Assembly (NCBI GenBank): GCA_014529385.2
Contig: CM043967.1
Location: 86,727,278 to 86,791,277, forward strand
Direction of reading: 5' to 3'
DNA: 64,000 nt
Origin: Adiantum capillus-veneris
Taxonomy: Eukaryota > Streptophyta > Polypodiopsida > Polypodiales > Pteridaceae
Shown here: positions 23,043 to 35,088 of the stretch, in pieces
How positions within the stretch are numbered: position 1 is the first letter of the stretch
How the letters are laid out: the number at the start of each line of letters is the position of its first letter
The notes under the pieces: model-generated
Databases searched by the model: none
Told to the model about the DNA's origin: nothing
What the model saw: only the letters and a program-made list of their open reading frames with translations
Translations under genes and position numbers: made by a program

Positions 23043-23968
23043 TGTTAGCAGCAAGCTAATGCGGACACCACTTTTCGGAGTTCTCCTTGTAAAAAAATTA
23101 TTATTTTGATAAATCAGGAATATTGTAACTCCTATTTTCTTGGTAAACTATGTAATTAATGAGCCGGGGCTACAAGCTTCCAGATTGTATCAGCCAGTCA
23201 ATTACCAACTTTGGTAGAACTTCAGATTATTAGTTTTGACCACTCAAAAACCTTGCCTAAGGTATAAAAGCCAATTTTTGTAAGGTTTTTACAAGCTTTT
23301 GGATAAGAAATACACAGTGTAAGCTAACGGCGCTCACTTCTCTCCTTCTCGCGCTTCCTACTCCCTCTCCGGTTGTCACATTGCAATTGTGTTTGTTGCA
23401 TTGCAACCGTAGGTAAGAGTTGATCTACGCATTGACGTAAGCCATTCATAGTATTTCATAGCTTTTGGCATCGCGGACCCGCGGCCTAATTTCATCATAA
23501 ATAGGAATTTACATGTTTAAATCAAGAACTAAGTATAGGCGGGGTATTGGGGAATCATTGCTAAGCATTTAGATGCATTCTGGGTCGAAAATGACTAAGT
23601 CAAAAATCCACTGCTGTTAATAATCGCGATTTTGGAACTTGACCTAAAGTGGGGTTTGAGACCATAGGCATGTGTGCTTAGGTCTTGTAAACTTGTCCTA
23701 GAAGTTACGTTGCATTTGGATGTCATTTGATGCTGTAACGGATGTGATTTTCTTGCCGATGAGCGATTGGATTTTGGTGATTTCAGTCACTTGAGTGTAG
23801 CTTGAGTTAGATTCAAGTTGTTAGTTGTTTTCCAAGAGATTGACAACCTCTTGTAGCCTCTATGCACTAGTCGTGTCAGCTTTGTCCCATGGTTTGACAA
23901 ATTAATCGTGGTTCTCGCTAATACTGCAATAAGATAGGATGGTGAGGTTAGAAGACATGCGTCCCACA
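23043..23968 (+). repeat. Element A 3' LTR
   Basis: Partner of 5356-6278. It keeps the TATA, the donor (as CGTAG|GTAAGAG) and the palindrome half-site (23618-23635). Confidence 0.93.
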
Positions 23969-23973
23969 GCTCT
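23969..23973. repeat. Target-site duplication of element A, right
   Basis: GCTCT, identical to 5351-5355. Confidence 0.92.
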
Positions 23974-25125
23974 TCATCCCTTGACCGTAAACCATAATCC
24001 TTCCTCAAACCAACTCCCACACTTGGAGTTTTGACTATATACAATGTAGTCGGACCGCCCCAACACAGATAGCCCTTAAAGAATGAATTTTTATGCATAA
24101 AAATAAGTCTAACTAGTGACTCAAAATAATTTTGAAATCCCATGTTGGAAGTGTTTAACCATGCATAATTTATGGACTATGACTGCACCTCACCCCCCTT
24201 GTACATAGAGCTAGTATTGACCTAAAATGGTGGAAAGCAGTACATGCATGTACATGAGACATCCACATCCATATTTGAGGTTTTATACATCATACAACAT
24301 CACCACATCAATCCAATAATGATGGTAAATAGATACACCACTTTGTTCAACCATATACCATAACTTCACATGTAGGTGTAAATTGTTTTTTTCAATTTTA
24401 GATGCGCACATGACATGCAAATGAAAGTATTTGACCTCATATCAATGCATCTATCTCATCCATAAAAGTTCATAAACTAACACCTTATCACATCACTTTG
24501 CCCATATGAGACTCATGCAAACAACCATGACACAAAAGAAAGGCATTTTATTCAAACTTTCCTGTACGATTTAGGTTGACTAAGCATATATCCATACATA
24601 AGTTTATGGACATAAATTTTTTTTCTCAAATTACCAAAACAATCCATAAAATGTATATGAACCACTCATTAAACTCATGAGCGTATATGCTACATCCCCC
24701 CTAGTAGTGTCCCTACATGTATAGGTAATCGAGTACCAAAATGGTTAATACAACCAAAACAATGTTCCTATTGTCTATGTAATGTGGATCAAAAAGCCCT
24801 TTTTATGCATCTATTGATCATAAACACACCATATGCATATTTCACATGCTACACATGATGAAACCATTATGGAGCATCCTTGTAGGCATGTTGCATTCCC
24901 ATGTTTTAATTGTCTCAAGAAAAGAGATTCGTATGGATATGATGATGGAGATCTTGCATGGATCTGTATAATATGCACATAGAGTTTCCCTATATTCTAT
25001 ACAACTATCGACACTAAAAATTGAGTAGTAATATCCCTTATACAATTAATTCTACAAGCCGCAGTAATCCCCAAGGCCTCAAATAGCTCCTAGATTTTTG
25101 GAGCTTTTGCTAAAAACATGGCACA
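23974..25125 (-). repeat. Element F 3' LTR, proximal part
   Basis: About 24650-25125 aligns with 28240-29257, including a block around GATCATAAACACACC and the terminal ATGGCACA. 23974-24650 has no counterpart in the 5' LTR and no gene. The LTR starts (minus strand TG) at 25125. Confidence 0.6.
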
Positions 25126-25655
25126 GCTTTAACAAGATTATATTAAGAGAATGGGTTTTCTAATTAATTTTAGAGAAAAACTCGTAAGTTTTTTAAGAAA
25201 AAGGGGTCATTTTATTACCTTAAGCATGTAATTAAAGGGTTTTTTTTAATACCCTTTGACGCATGTTATATGAATGGTTTCTTAAAAGTGCACCCCATGA
25301 GGGGTTGTTGTTGAGATTTATCTGATGTGTTGTTATACGGGATTATAGGGATGCCTCTTTTTGTGCAATGTCTACACCACAAGGAGCAGTCAAGACCTTG
25401 TTGATGACCTATTGTCCCACAATAAGTACACGGTTGATTGTTACCAGCTCCCTCTTGATTCCTTTGGTTATTCCAGGCTCCCTGATTGTGAAATCTTTGA
25501 TAAGGTCCAAGGTTACCGCAACTCCAAAATTTCGATGGTCAGTCCCGATTACCCCCTACACCCATTACATTAACTATAGGTGAATTCTTCCTTGTTGTAC
25601 CCTTTCAAGGATACGTCCTCCAAAATTAGAATTATACCAACATTTATCAAAACTA

Positions 25656-25734
25656 TGTCCAGACACTTGACTGTGGTAGCAGTCAAGTGTCTGACTGTGG
25701 TATCAAAACTATGTCCAGACACTTGACTGTGGTA
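25656..25734. repeat. Hairpin plus flanking direct repeat
   Basis: CAGACACTTGACTG (25660-25673) and its exact complement (25680-25693) form a 14-bp stem with a 6-nt loop. The segment starting CAAAACTATGTCC then recurs at 25704, giving direct copies around the inverted one. Confidence 0.9.
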
Positions 25735-26817
25735 GGCAGGACCTTTTTAGAATTCCCAACCTTTTAAGTCTCATTGTCTTAAACTCTTCCGAGATAAGCT
25801 TACTGACCCCTTCCCGATCCTTACTATCTGGTTCCCTTTTATTTTCTTTTTTTCCTTTAGACTTGTCCTTTTTGGAACCCCTTTTCTTCTTCTTACTCTT
25901 GCTCATCTTCTTCTTTTTCTCATACCACCCCTTGACCACCCAATGTCTTCATCATTAGAATCTCGTCAGGTTCTGAGTTTTTCTTATTTGAGGAGCTATC
26001 AATCTTCTCATCCTCTGCATCACTTTTTGATTCTAAATCTTCCTTCTTGGAAGATCTTCTCCTTTTCTCAAGGCTTTCATACCTCCTTTTAGCTCGCATG
26101 GCATACTCCACTAACTCAATAAAGTGGGCTTCATTCATGATCACACCTCTTCTTGCTATTGAACTCCTTAACTTGTTATTTAATCCTTGCCAAAAATAAT
26201 CCCCCAACTATTCAAAGGAATCCCTTTGGGCTGCCAACAACCTATTGTTGAGGTTCCTCAATTTTTGTGCATAATCTTCCACCATAAATTTCTTTTGCTT
26301 CATCTTCCTCATCTTGATCAAGATGTCCTCAAGGGTCTTCTCCTCCCTGAACCTTGCCAAGAATCTTATCTTAAAAGCTTCATATGTTGTAAAAGTTACA
26401 ATACCATACAATATAAACCATGCCATATCCTTCCCTTGCAATGCTGAAGAAAAATGGTCTTTTTCGGTGTCATCATTGTGGATCCATTGTACCCACTTGC
26501 CATCCACCTACTCTTGAACTGCCCAATGTGGTTGTCAACATCCTCCTTGGACTTTCTGCTGAACTTAGTCACTTCCACTCTAGGATTGGGTGCAGGTTGA
26601 GATGATGCAAAGGCTTACTATATAGGTGGTTGTTGTATTGGTAAAGGTTTTGGTGTCCAAACAAGGTTGATTTTTGTAAGAGGATCAAATGGTAAGGGTG
26701 GAGGCTGTGCTGCAAACTGAAGTCTTCATTGTGGTTAAAAGTTTTATTGAGTACCCAATCTCGCAACAAATCAATGTAAAATCCTATGTCGCTCCTAAAC
26801 GTGTGTTGACCAGACAT
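25700..26817 (-). pseudogene. gag: Element F gag-like region
   Basis: Minus-strand stretches in changing frames give a capsid-type gag core: KDMAWFILYGIVTFTTYEAF, then IRFLARFREEKTLEDIL and VEDYAQKLRNLNNRL, as in Retrotrans_gag proteins. A long Lys/Arg/Ser/Glu-rich tail follows. The likely start is the Met at 26817 (MSGQHTFRSDIG), about 380 bp below the LTR end. Stops separate the pieces, and nothing convincing for a zinc knuckle, protease or polymerase is found before the 3' LTR. Family confident, detailed subfamily not. Confidence 0.65.
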
Positions 26818-27182
26818 TCAAGAGTGTACTTGTCTTCATCTTCATCTTAATCTATTGTTGCTGATGTCTCACCAAATTGTGTAGTCCTAAAGAAAAACCT
26901 TGTCCAATATAGATGTCCTACATTTGGTCCTACTTCCATCATTTCCACTCATACACTGAAAGCCTATCTTTGTAATGTTAATTTCCTGAGTGCGTGCTGC
27001 CTTCGGATTTCAAGATATCTCTGCACCAATCTTGGATTCAAGAAAGCCCACCTTGCAGGAAGATTGGAAATACCAAATGGGATCATACATCCAGAGATGA
27101 ACTTCACTTTTTTATTGATCACTGCCTGCACATCTCTAGGAAATAGTCTTGTGGGAAGATATTATTGTATTCATCCCTACTT

Positions 27183-27199
27183 CTTCTTATGACACCCAA
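27183..27199 (-). promoter_or_regulatory. Element F primer-binding-site candidate
   Basis: On the minus strand the LTR ends CCAACA and TTGGGTGTCATAAG follows immediately, which is the right position and starting bases for a primer site. I cannot assign the tRNA. Confidence 0.35.
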
Positions 27200-29257
27200 T
27201 GTTGGAAATCATAAAGTAACTCAGTAATTTCACCCTCTGATATCAGGCTACCCCTGCAATCATGAAATAGTAAAGGATCGTCTTTGATACATAGCAGGAT
27301 TGCCAAAGTGTAATGGGCTTGGCAAAATAGGGACCCTGATTTGTCTTTGTACTGCCTCCCACATATCCCTGATAACCTTTGACCCCAATTACATGAAGGA
27401 AATACATGTACAGATGTGTAGCCTCTCTCCATCACAACATTCAATATCCATTTTGTACAGTTACAATGAAGAAAACGTTTAAAGATAGATAAGAACTCAT
27501 CAGGAAGAACACAAGAAACAAAACATTGTACATAGCTTGATAGTTAGCTCATGCATGTCTTAGTTAGTTTCTTCCATCCATCATACAGACCCTCTCAAGG
27601 CGCCAAAAAATACATATTCTTTTTCAAAAGGACACCCCCCCCCCCCCCCCCCCCCCCCCCAAAATATCCTTTGCTAACTTATGACTAACTATTGCCCTAC
27701 ATCTTACTAATTGACTCCTGACTAACAACTTACTAATTGTTGACTAACTACTTCATGATTACCTAATAATAATATAATATAGGCCCTTTACATGTATACA
27801 TTAGAGGGGATGGATTTTTAAAATAGGTAAAAAATTTAAATAAAACACACACACACATATATATGGGTGTATTAATAATCTCTTGAATACACATTATATA
27901 GGGAGCTTTTGATGAGTGGCCACTATGGGATTCTCTACAATGTACAGAGTGAGACAACCTGTGAGCAACCTAGTGTAGAGAGTGTGTTGAGAGCTCAATT
28001 TTAAAGTGTGTTGACCAACTTGGTGTAGAGAGTGTCTTGAGAGATCAATTTTAAAGGGAGATATATATGATCTGATATTGTGGTTTTGTGATGATGTTTC
28101 ATGAAGTGGAAGGCCATATTCTCAAGTGCACTGGTTTGTGTGTGCTATAAATCCATGCCAGAGAAGGCACTTTTGTGTTTCCATGGTGGCCTCTTGGGTG
28201 TGGCTTTGCTAGTAGATTTCCAAAGAAATCACATTATTTTTTAGCTCATGAGCCTATATGCTACTTTCCCCCTAGTAGTATCCCTACACGTATAGGTAAT
28301 GGAGTACCAAAATGGTTAATAACTCACACTCATCAAACGGTAATCGTGATCTTCATACATTAAACATCATGTATAATCTAGGTGGGTTCTCTCATGTGAC
28401 AACTCTATATAGTGGTTCTCCAAGGGGCCTGGAGTCCAAAATATTGACTAGGTGCGGTGCGCAACAAGCTGTATTTTGACTAAAACTTTTCATGACCGAC
28501 TTTAAAGAGAAAAATCTCTAAATGATGTGGTTATTTTTTTATTCAAATTTTTTAACATGATTCATAAGGGTTTACGAGATAGAGCCAAAACAATGTTCCT
28601 ATCGTCTACGTGATATGGAGCAAAAAGCGCCTTTTATGCATCTATTGATCATAAACACACCATATGCATATTTCACATGCTAGACATGATGAAACCATTA
28701 TGGAGCATCCTTGTGTGCATGTTACACGCCCATACATGTCTTTGTACACAAGAAACACAACCACCACGGGTGTAATTTTTGAGGTAGCTTTCCAGAAATG
28801 AACGTAGAGAGAGAAAGAGATGATGGCTATGGAATTTAGAGATTCTTATCATGATAAAGAAGAGATTATGGATGATTAAAGGGCTTCTTGATTTTTGGAT
28901 AGAAAGAGGTAATGAGAGCCACGTAGAGAATCTCGCCATTTGATGTAGAGCGTGCACACCATGAAAAGAGAAGATAATAAAGTAAGAGAAGATAATAAAG
29001 CAAGAGAAGAGAGGAGAGAGAGGTGTTTCTTCTTCTTATTCTTCTCTTAAAAAAAAGAGATTCTTACGGAGATGGTGATGGAGAGCTTGTACTGCTTCGT
29101 ATAATATGTATGTAGAGTTTCATTGTATTTTATGCAACCGATGACAGTGAAAATTGAGCTGTAATATCCCTTATATGCTAATTCTACAAGCTAGAGTGGT
29201 CCCCAAAGCCTCAGATAGCTCCTAGCTTTTTGGAGCTTTTGCTAAAAACATGGCACA
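27200..29257 (-). repeat. Element F 5' LTR
   Basis: Paired with the split 3' LTR. Relative to it this copy lacks about 2.6 kb at 28240. It carries two extra blocks of roughly 240 bp (near 28341-28575) and 300 bp (near 28720-29040) and an expanded C run. A TGATATCAGAGG sequence at about 27240 resembles an initiator-Met primer site but lies inside the repeat. Confidence 0.6.
27635..27660. repeat. 26-bp poly(C) run
   Basis: An uninterrupted C run. The other LTR has ACACCCCTC at the matching place. Confidence 0.9.
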
Positions 29258-31142
29258 GCTTTTGAAAGTCAACTCTTTCAAAAATCATCCAATTTTTCCT
29301 ATAGAAATTACCTATGTAATCAATATCTAGTAAGTAATGAGACCGCGAGTAATGTTGATCGCACCGTGGTACCCCAGTATAATCCTCCTTTGTTATAAAG
29401 CCTTCTACAACATCTACATATGGTTTTGAAACCAAATCCTCCACCTTGATTCTAAGAATCTGCCACACCTATTTCCCTACCTTAAGTACTTGTTCCTTCA
29501 TTAATTCCACTTTTGCATCAATAAACAACAATCCTTGTAACTTCAAACACTCATTCTCAAGTACTTGTTTCTCCATTAGCAATACTGGTTTCACCCTTGT
29601 TTTAGGTACCTCATTCTCTGCTAACAATTGACTCTTTGCATCTCCCAAGAACACCTAGCTTTGAAACTATTAATGCTTTGATCTCACTTGTCCATTCCTC
29701 AAACTGCTCAACTGACTTCCGCATATTAAAACTTCTATTTGTTTCCTCTCTAAGATTCACCTACAAATTTCTAAGTCTTGTTGCTCCTATATCTGCTTAA
29801 GCTTCTGCTCTAAATCAATAGACTTTTATTCTTCAAGTAGTTTTATTTGCTGAGCCTAAATTACTGCTGCATGTTGGACTACATGAGCCCCTATCTTCAT
29901 AGCATAATCCATATCCATTGATGAAGTCATCAAAGAGTGAGATACATCTTCCCTCTATTTTCTTCTTATCTTACCCTACTTAAAGTAATCCTCTTTAGTA
30001 TTGTCTCTGTTACAACCTCCTCCAAGATTCTTATCCTCATGCAATGATTCCCTTTTTCTTGTAGAAAACGTCACATCTAGTTAAGGTAAAATCTTTGAAT
30101 CCGTTATCAATGATTTTTCTTGAAAATCATCATCATCCTACACTTGTACTTGCTACATTTTCCCCCATTTAGCCTCTGCACTGTCAAAAACACCTTCAAT
30201 CATCTTTGCAAAAGCCTTCTTCTATCGTCTTGTTTGCTTTGGTGTCACTGAGCTAACTCCCTATTTCTCTGAGCTTTGTTTTTCAACATGCAAAGGTAGA
30301 GGAACCACTAAAGGGGAAAATAATGCTTGCAAGTATGACCCAAGTCTACATATGTTGTATAACTTTCTATTGTCCTTCAATTCCACAATTTCCATGATAT
30401 TTTCATACATATATCGTGCCTTTTCTCTGAGTGTATTGTAAGCCTCTTCTGACATATAGTCAAACTTAATAAACAAACATACTCTCTCCATGTACCATTT
30501 CAACTATGCCCATCTGAAAACATCAGTTCCCCTAAGCTGATAATAAACTTTGTTTGTTGTAGGCACACCAAATTCTTTCCTCATCTTTGTCTTAGAGATT
30601 AGATCAACTTTGAAACCACTTAATCTCACTTTAAAAGCTGCTGCAACCAAAGCATTTCATATTTGTTGATCATTGGGATCACATAAGAATTTAATCGCAA
30701 AAATTGACCCTCTTTATACTCCTCAAGATCTAGAGCTGTATTTATACTCTTTGCATGCAGAGGCCTACAATTGGATGAAAAAACCTCACTAGGCAACATC
30801 CTCATTTTGACTTTTTTCTTTCCCTACCTCAATACCACACTGTCAGCTTGCCAATGCTATTTAACATTTTCTACTATGAGCCAAGTCCTTTCCGATATCA
30901 TTAGGTATGTTTGTGAAGACTTCTCCAGCTTCAAGACAACAAAATTCACTAAGTTAAACTCAACTCCCCCAATCTCAATCTTCTGGTCCTTGACGATCCC
31001 CAAGAATTAAATTCTTCTCTAGTGGGGCAAGATCCCATTTAGTGATATTCGATTCCCTACAAGTATCTTTTAGCAACACATTCACCCCATATCCTCCATC
31101 AATTAATGCTCTTGGAATATGAAATTGCCACATTTTCACAGC
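29258..31142 (-). pseudogene. Element G: minus-strand retroelement remnant with protease domain
   Basis: Reading down from 31142 on the minus strand, IPRALIDGGYGVNVLL carries the Asp-Gly-Gly seen in many plant retroelement aspartic proteases. After a frame change, IEIGGVEFNLVNFVVL and a degraded ERTWL follow in the order expected for that fold. Below this are broken, charged helical stretches (30503-30261; 29654-29469; 29468-29258). No RT follows. The remnant is cut by the C LTR at its upstream end and the F LTR at its downstream end, so it is older than both. The order of domains suggests a non-autonomous or scrambled element. Confidence 0.5.
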
Positions 31143-32944
31143 TGTAAGGTCTCTACCTGCCCTAGAAGAGGGTTACCTATGTAAAATTTTAAGCCTAAAT
31201 ATCAGTTTGGCAAAAGATACTATTTTTAGCAGGTTTCAGTGATTAGATGTCATTTTTGTGTTGTGATCCTTGTAGAACTTTTAATTTTGGTCAAATTTAA
31301 TTTTTGTAAAAAATTTCTAAAAAGAGAAAGTTTTTGACCCTTGGTATGGTCTATGGTCGACCGGCTCGTCAAACTGTGCACTGACCCAGGTTTCCTTAAA
31401 AATAGGGTCCGGATGTCGGAGGCTGCTATTTATGGCAGGCAGTCATATATGTTATCTGTAGGCCTATCTTGAGTTAGCAAGTTTCAGAATTGAATTTGGG
31501 TTAGTATAAGTCTAGTTAGCCTAAGGTTAGCATTTTTTAAGGTATGTATGCATGAATGTGGATGTGCATGCATGGGTATGCATGGGCATGGATGTGCATG
31601 CATGATCATGGGTATATATGGGCATGTGTCCCCATCATGTATGGCCATGGGTCATGAGAATAGCTAGTCTTGTGACAAGTGTTAGGTTAGGCATGGAGAG
31701 TGTAGCATGGAGGCTAAGCATGGCCTAGATAAGGTGGCACATGGGTCAAGAGTGAGGTGTGGCATAGTATGGGCAATTAAGCATAAACTTAGGCCACCAC
31801 ACCCCCTCAAAATAGCAAAACGATAGTGCTACCTCCCCTTGTGGAAATGGATTTTGCAAGTGTGTGAGAGTGGGAAAGAGAGAGAGGGAATATAGGGAAG
31901 TGAGATGGGCAAGTGAGGACACCTCACGAGGGAACCCCTACACCTAGCATGACACTTGGAGGTGTGTGTGTGTGTGTTTGTGTGTATGGGCTCCCCAATT
32001 CCAATTTTAGCAAGACAAATCTACCCTCCTTGAGGGGGATGCCTATATAAGAGTAGCTTCAACCCTCTCTAGGCACATACAATCCCCAAGACAGTGCAAG
32101 GAAGTGCTGCTGCTAGAGTGAATTTTTGTGAAGTCCTCTCTACATCACATAATACACAAAGGAGATCTTATCAAAAGGGTAATTAAATTATGTTCATGCT
32201 AATCCTATTGCTCCATAGCCGCTTTTCTCTAGAGGATTGCTATGTTGAGCCTAATTATGCTAGTTGGCTGCAGCATTAAGCAATCTATTCCCTATTATAA
32301 TCCATGTGAAGTATTGTCAATGGTTTCCATCCATTGATTGTAGTTCTATTATTGGATTAAGGAACACCTTGCTTCTTAAGTATGTTTAATTTTTCTTAAT
32401 TGAGCATAAGTTAATGCACATTATTATCATTGCTAGTTAAAGTAGGTTGTGCATAATTATGTTGTAAAGCTCTTTCACCTATGATTGTCTAAAATATTGT
32501 GAATCTTTTTCTCTTTTTTTGTCCCAAATTGAAGTCAAATTAAGGTGATAAACACCTTGATTTTTCCATGAAATTAGGGTAAAATTATGAGAATTCTTGC
32601 ATACTAAAAGATGCATAGTTAGAGTTTTGCTTTGCATTAGTAAATTATGCATGATCTATGTATGATAGTGTGGAAGTTAATCATTTACTACAGTTGGTAT
32701 TTGCACGATTATAATCTATCATTGTGTATTCTATAGATGCATCTAATTAGTGCATTAATTTTGATCTCATGTTACATATGGGATAAGTCTTGGTTATGAT
32801 AATCCTAGTGTGAGTTCATGAGTAATTAGGGTATAATCATCACATTGTATTCTTGAGTTAGCTTGCACACTTATAGTTGTGAAAGCTTGTAAATTAGCTT
32901 AGTATTAAGTATAAGATTAAGGTTATGCTTGTTAAGTTTCCTCA
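31143..32944 (+). repeat. Element C 5' LTR
   Basis: Start fixed by match to 53735. TATATAAG lies at 32044-32051. The right boundary is uncertain because the 3' partner is truncated: the best guesses are a CA at 32943-32944, or just before a weak initiator-Met-like TTGGTGTGGGAAC near 32963. An upstream block (31561-31604) repeats GATGTGCATGCATG 30 bp apart. Confidence 0.6.
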
Positions 32945-32993
32945 TTGGTTGTTGTGGGAATTTTGGTGTGGGAACTAATCCTAGTAGTGAGAA

Positions 32994-33079
32994 ATGGCTC
33001 CCAAAAGAACTCGGTTTGGTGGTGCTAACGACCGGGAGGTGAAAACTAGCAACATGGTACCAACGGTAAGGCGCCAATG
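32994..33079 (+). pseudogene. gag: Element C gag, N-terminal scrap
   Basis: ATG opens MAPKRTRFGGANDREV and stops after 28 codons (TGA at 33078). A basic start like this suits chromovirus gag. The remaining gag lies beyond element B, from about 50690. Confidence 0.4.
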
Positions 33080-33080
33080 A

Positions 33081-33868
33081 GAGAGGGAAATCCGGCCATC
33101 TCACGAAGGACGTGGAGAAAATTCATGAGGTAGAATGGATTTTATTTTGTATCTTATATAAGCATTGCATTAAGATAAATTTAGGAATGTTTAAACTCTC
33201 CGAAATATGTTGGAAATCCAGTTGAGACATAGGCATTAGTACTTTTTTGGTTTTTATCTAAATTTAACTTTAAATTAAATAGGAAAGAAATGCTTTATGG
33301 AAGGAGTGTTTTGAGGTAGGAAAGAATGGTTGTTAAGGAAAAACTATCTCAACCAAATTTCATTCATTATTCCAATGTCGATTTAGTCTGAACCCCCTAT
33401 TGATCACAGGGCGGTATCTTGTGAAGTTATCGCAGGAGCTAAATCCACGACTTTCTTTTTATGCGGTGGATATGTCCATGGCTTGCTTTTGATGCAGTGG
33501 ATACATGATTTTACCCGGAGAGTTACTCTAAGAATTGGGTGGATCATGGACTGGTTGTATGGGTGGCTAGTTGACAACGGGTGGAGTTAACACTTGCTAG
33601 AGGTCCTCACAACTCCAGGACATTGGAATTTTTAATGAAGTATTGTTTGTTGAGTACCTTTTTCTAGGAAAGATATGTTTTGGTGCCGATTTTTCTTGAT
33701 TGAAGGGAATTTTCTTAAGGAACTTGTGTCGAGGAAATATAAAGCAGGAAACATAAGTGTTGAACAACAATGTGTTAGTAATTAAGCCACACAAAGACTC
33801 TGTGTGAGTGCGGTGTGGAAAGTGGGGGCTTGGCTCGGGTTGCCAAAGCCTACGAGACGGGTGGTCCT
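33081..33868 (+). other. Unassigned sequence between C gag start and element B
   Basis: No reading frame or domain is convincing. An imperfect repeat, TATGCGGTGGATA then GATGCAGTGGATACATG (33459-33513), is visible. It may be decayed C sequence or part of another LTR. GTCCT at 33864-33868 would be the left target duplication of element B. Confidence 0.3.
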
Positions 33869-34555
33869 TGTTAGAAGCTAGACACACCCTACGGAAATTG
33901 ATTGCTTGGCAAATATTTTTTTAATGTAATTATTCATTTATTGAAAACCCAACATTTCACCTTGTAAATATTGGGGCTTACAGGAAGTTTCCAGATTGTA
34001 TCCCAATTTTGACATTTAGATTGAGTAGATGGTTAAATTGGAACATTAGGGTTTGAGAATTGTAAGGTATTTATACCACTTTTTGACCTTAATGAAAAAA
34101 CCTTTTGTCATTTAAAAAAAAGCGTTCGCATGGATCAGAGCTACACATTAGAAACTTTAGATTTCGGAAAGGAAGACCTCCAAATTTCGGCCAGACATCC
34201 TACGTGATTTTGCACCGTGTGTTTTGGGTTGGGGTTTTGGTTCATAGTCCTTAGGGAGAGCAACCTATTGGTGTTAGTAGGGTCTCCTTCAAGTTCTATG
34301 GTGTTTCGAGATTGTTTGATGGGTGTTCGCCTCTAGAAAGCGTTGTAGGAAGTTTCCTCTTATGCACTCCTGAAGAGTGTAGCTTAGACATTGGGCAGAG
34401 ACCTCTGTAGGAATTAGTTAGGAGCCGGTCGAGTGTAGGTTGACACCCTATGCTTGCTTCCACGGGCCTACGGGTCGAGCTTCGTCCTTAGCTGACAAAT
34501 ATTGTTAGGTGAGTTCTCGCTGTGCTGACGTCCGTCGCGGCGTATCCGTCCAACA
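33869..34555 (+). repeat. Element B 5' LTR
   Basis: 687 bp, TG...CA. GGTATTTATACC near 34067 sits where A has its TATA. A strong donor TTAG|GTGAGTTC has GT at 34509. A half-palindrome of the B type, GACATCCTACGTGATTTTGC, is at 34194-34213, in the same kind of context (GATTTTG) as the A-type half-site in the A LTR. No 3' partner is present. Confidence 0.72.
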
Positions 34556-34556
34556 T

Positions 34557-34576
34557 TGGCGCCGCTGTCGGGGACG
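34557..34576 (+). promoter_or_regulatory. Element B primer-binding site (tRNA-Asp type)
   Basis: TGGCGCCGCTGTCGGGGA starts 1 nt after the LTR end and differs at two of 18 positions from the expected tRNA-Asp complement. Confidence 0.75.
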
Positions 34577-35088
34577 AAAACCTTAGGTAGGTGACCGAGA
34601 CTAGTCCTTGAGGATAGGGATTTTTTGGCTTGCCAAGAGTCTCGTTTTACATTTAGATAGGATCAGAGGGTGGAGGACTCTCTAGGTCTTAGAGGGAGTC
34701 TAGGGAGCGTGTGCCTGGCCTAGATCCTTTGACTTAGGTAGATTTAGGTAGTTTTTAGTTGAGTTGTGTTGTAAAGAGTAGGGGTTGGAGTGGTAGAAGT
34801 GGTGAGAGGAAATCTTGAGAGTCCGGAGAGTCCAGGAAGCAACCAAAAACACCATTATCACCATTTCACATGATGAGTAGGAGTAGAGTAAGTAGGACAT
34901 CATGATTCACGATCTAGAGTACTTCATGCATGTATACTTGCTTGTTAGATTCATCACAAGGTTGTAAAAGACCCAAAAGTGTGTTTGAAAGCTGAAGTGA
35001 AGTCTAAAAGTTACTGTGAGTGTTTCTGATGGAGTTGCAGAACATCAGGAGCATTTCTCTTAGGGAAAAAATTAATTTTAAGCCAGGA

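Larger units (their letters stand above)
5356..23968 (+). mobile_element. Element A: complete 18.6-kb Athila/Tat-like Ty3-gypsy retrotransposon
   Basis: LTRs of 923 and 926 bp begin TGTTAG and end CCCACA, flanked by identical GCTCT. Order inside: tRNA-Asp-like primer site, palindrome intron 1, gag, protease 1, RT, RNase H, duplicated zinc module, integrase, second retropepsin, internal purine tract, TATA/leader cassette, palindrome intron 2, ORF3, PPT. The YMDD polymerase motif, the integrase and the primer site fit the non-chromovirus Athila/Tat side of Ty3-gypsy. By eye the first 240 bp of the two LTRs differ at about 20 positions, so the insertion is old; many in-frame stops and frameshifts agree. 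At 18.6 kb it is far above the usual 5-12 kb; the excess is mainly the two introns and ORF3. Confidence 0.92.

Noticed and set aside
27230-27255. Initiator-Met primer site for F at TGATATCAGAGG (minus strand)
   Set aside because: The same sequence is present in the 3' LTR copy at about 2475, so it is inside the LTR, not next to it.
33597-33887. 96-codon minus-strand frame before element B
   Set aside because: No domain, and it crosses the B LTR start.
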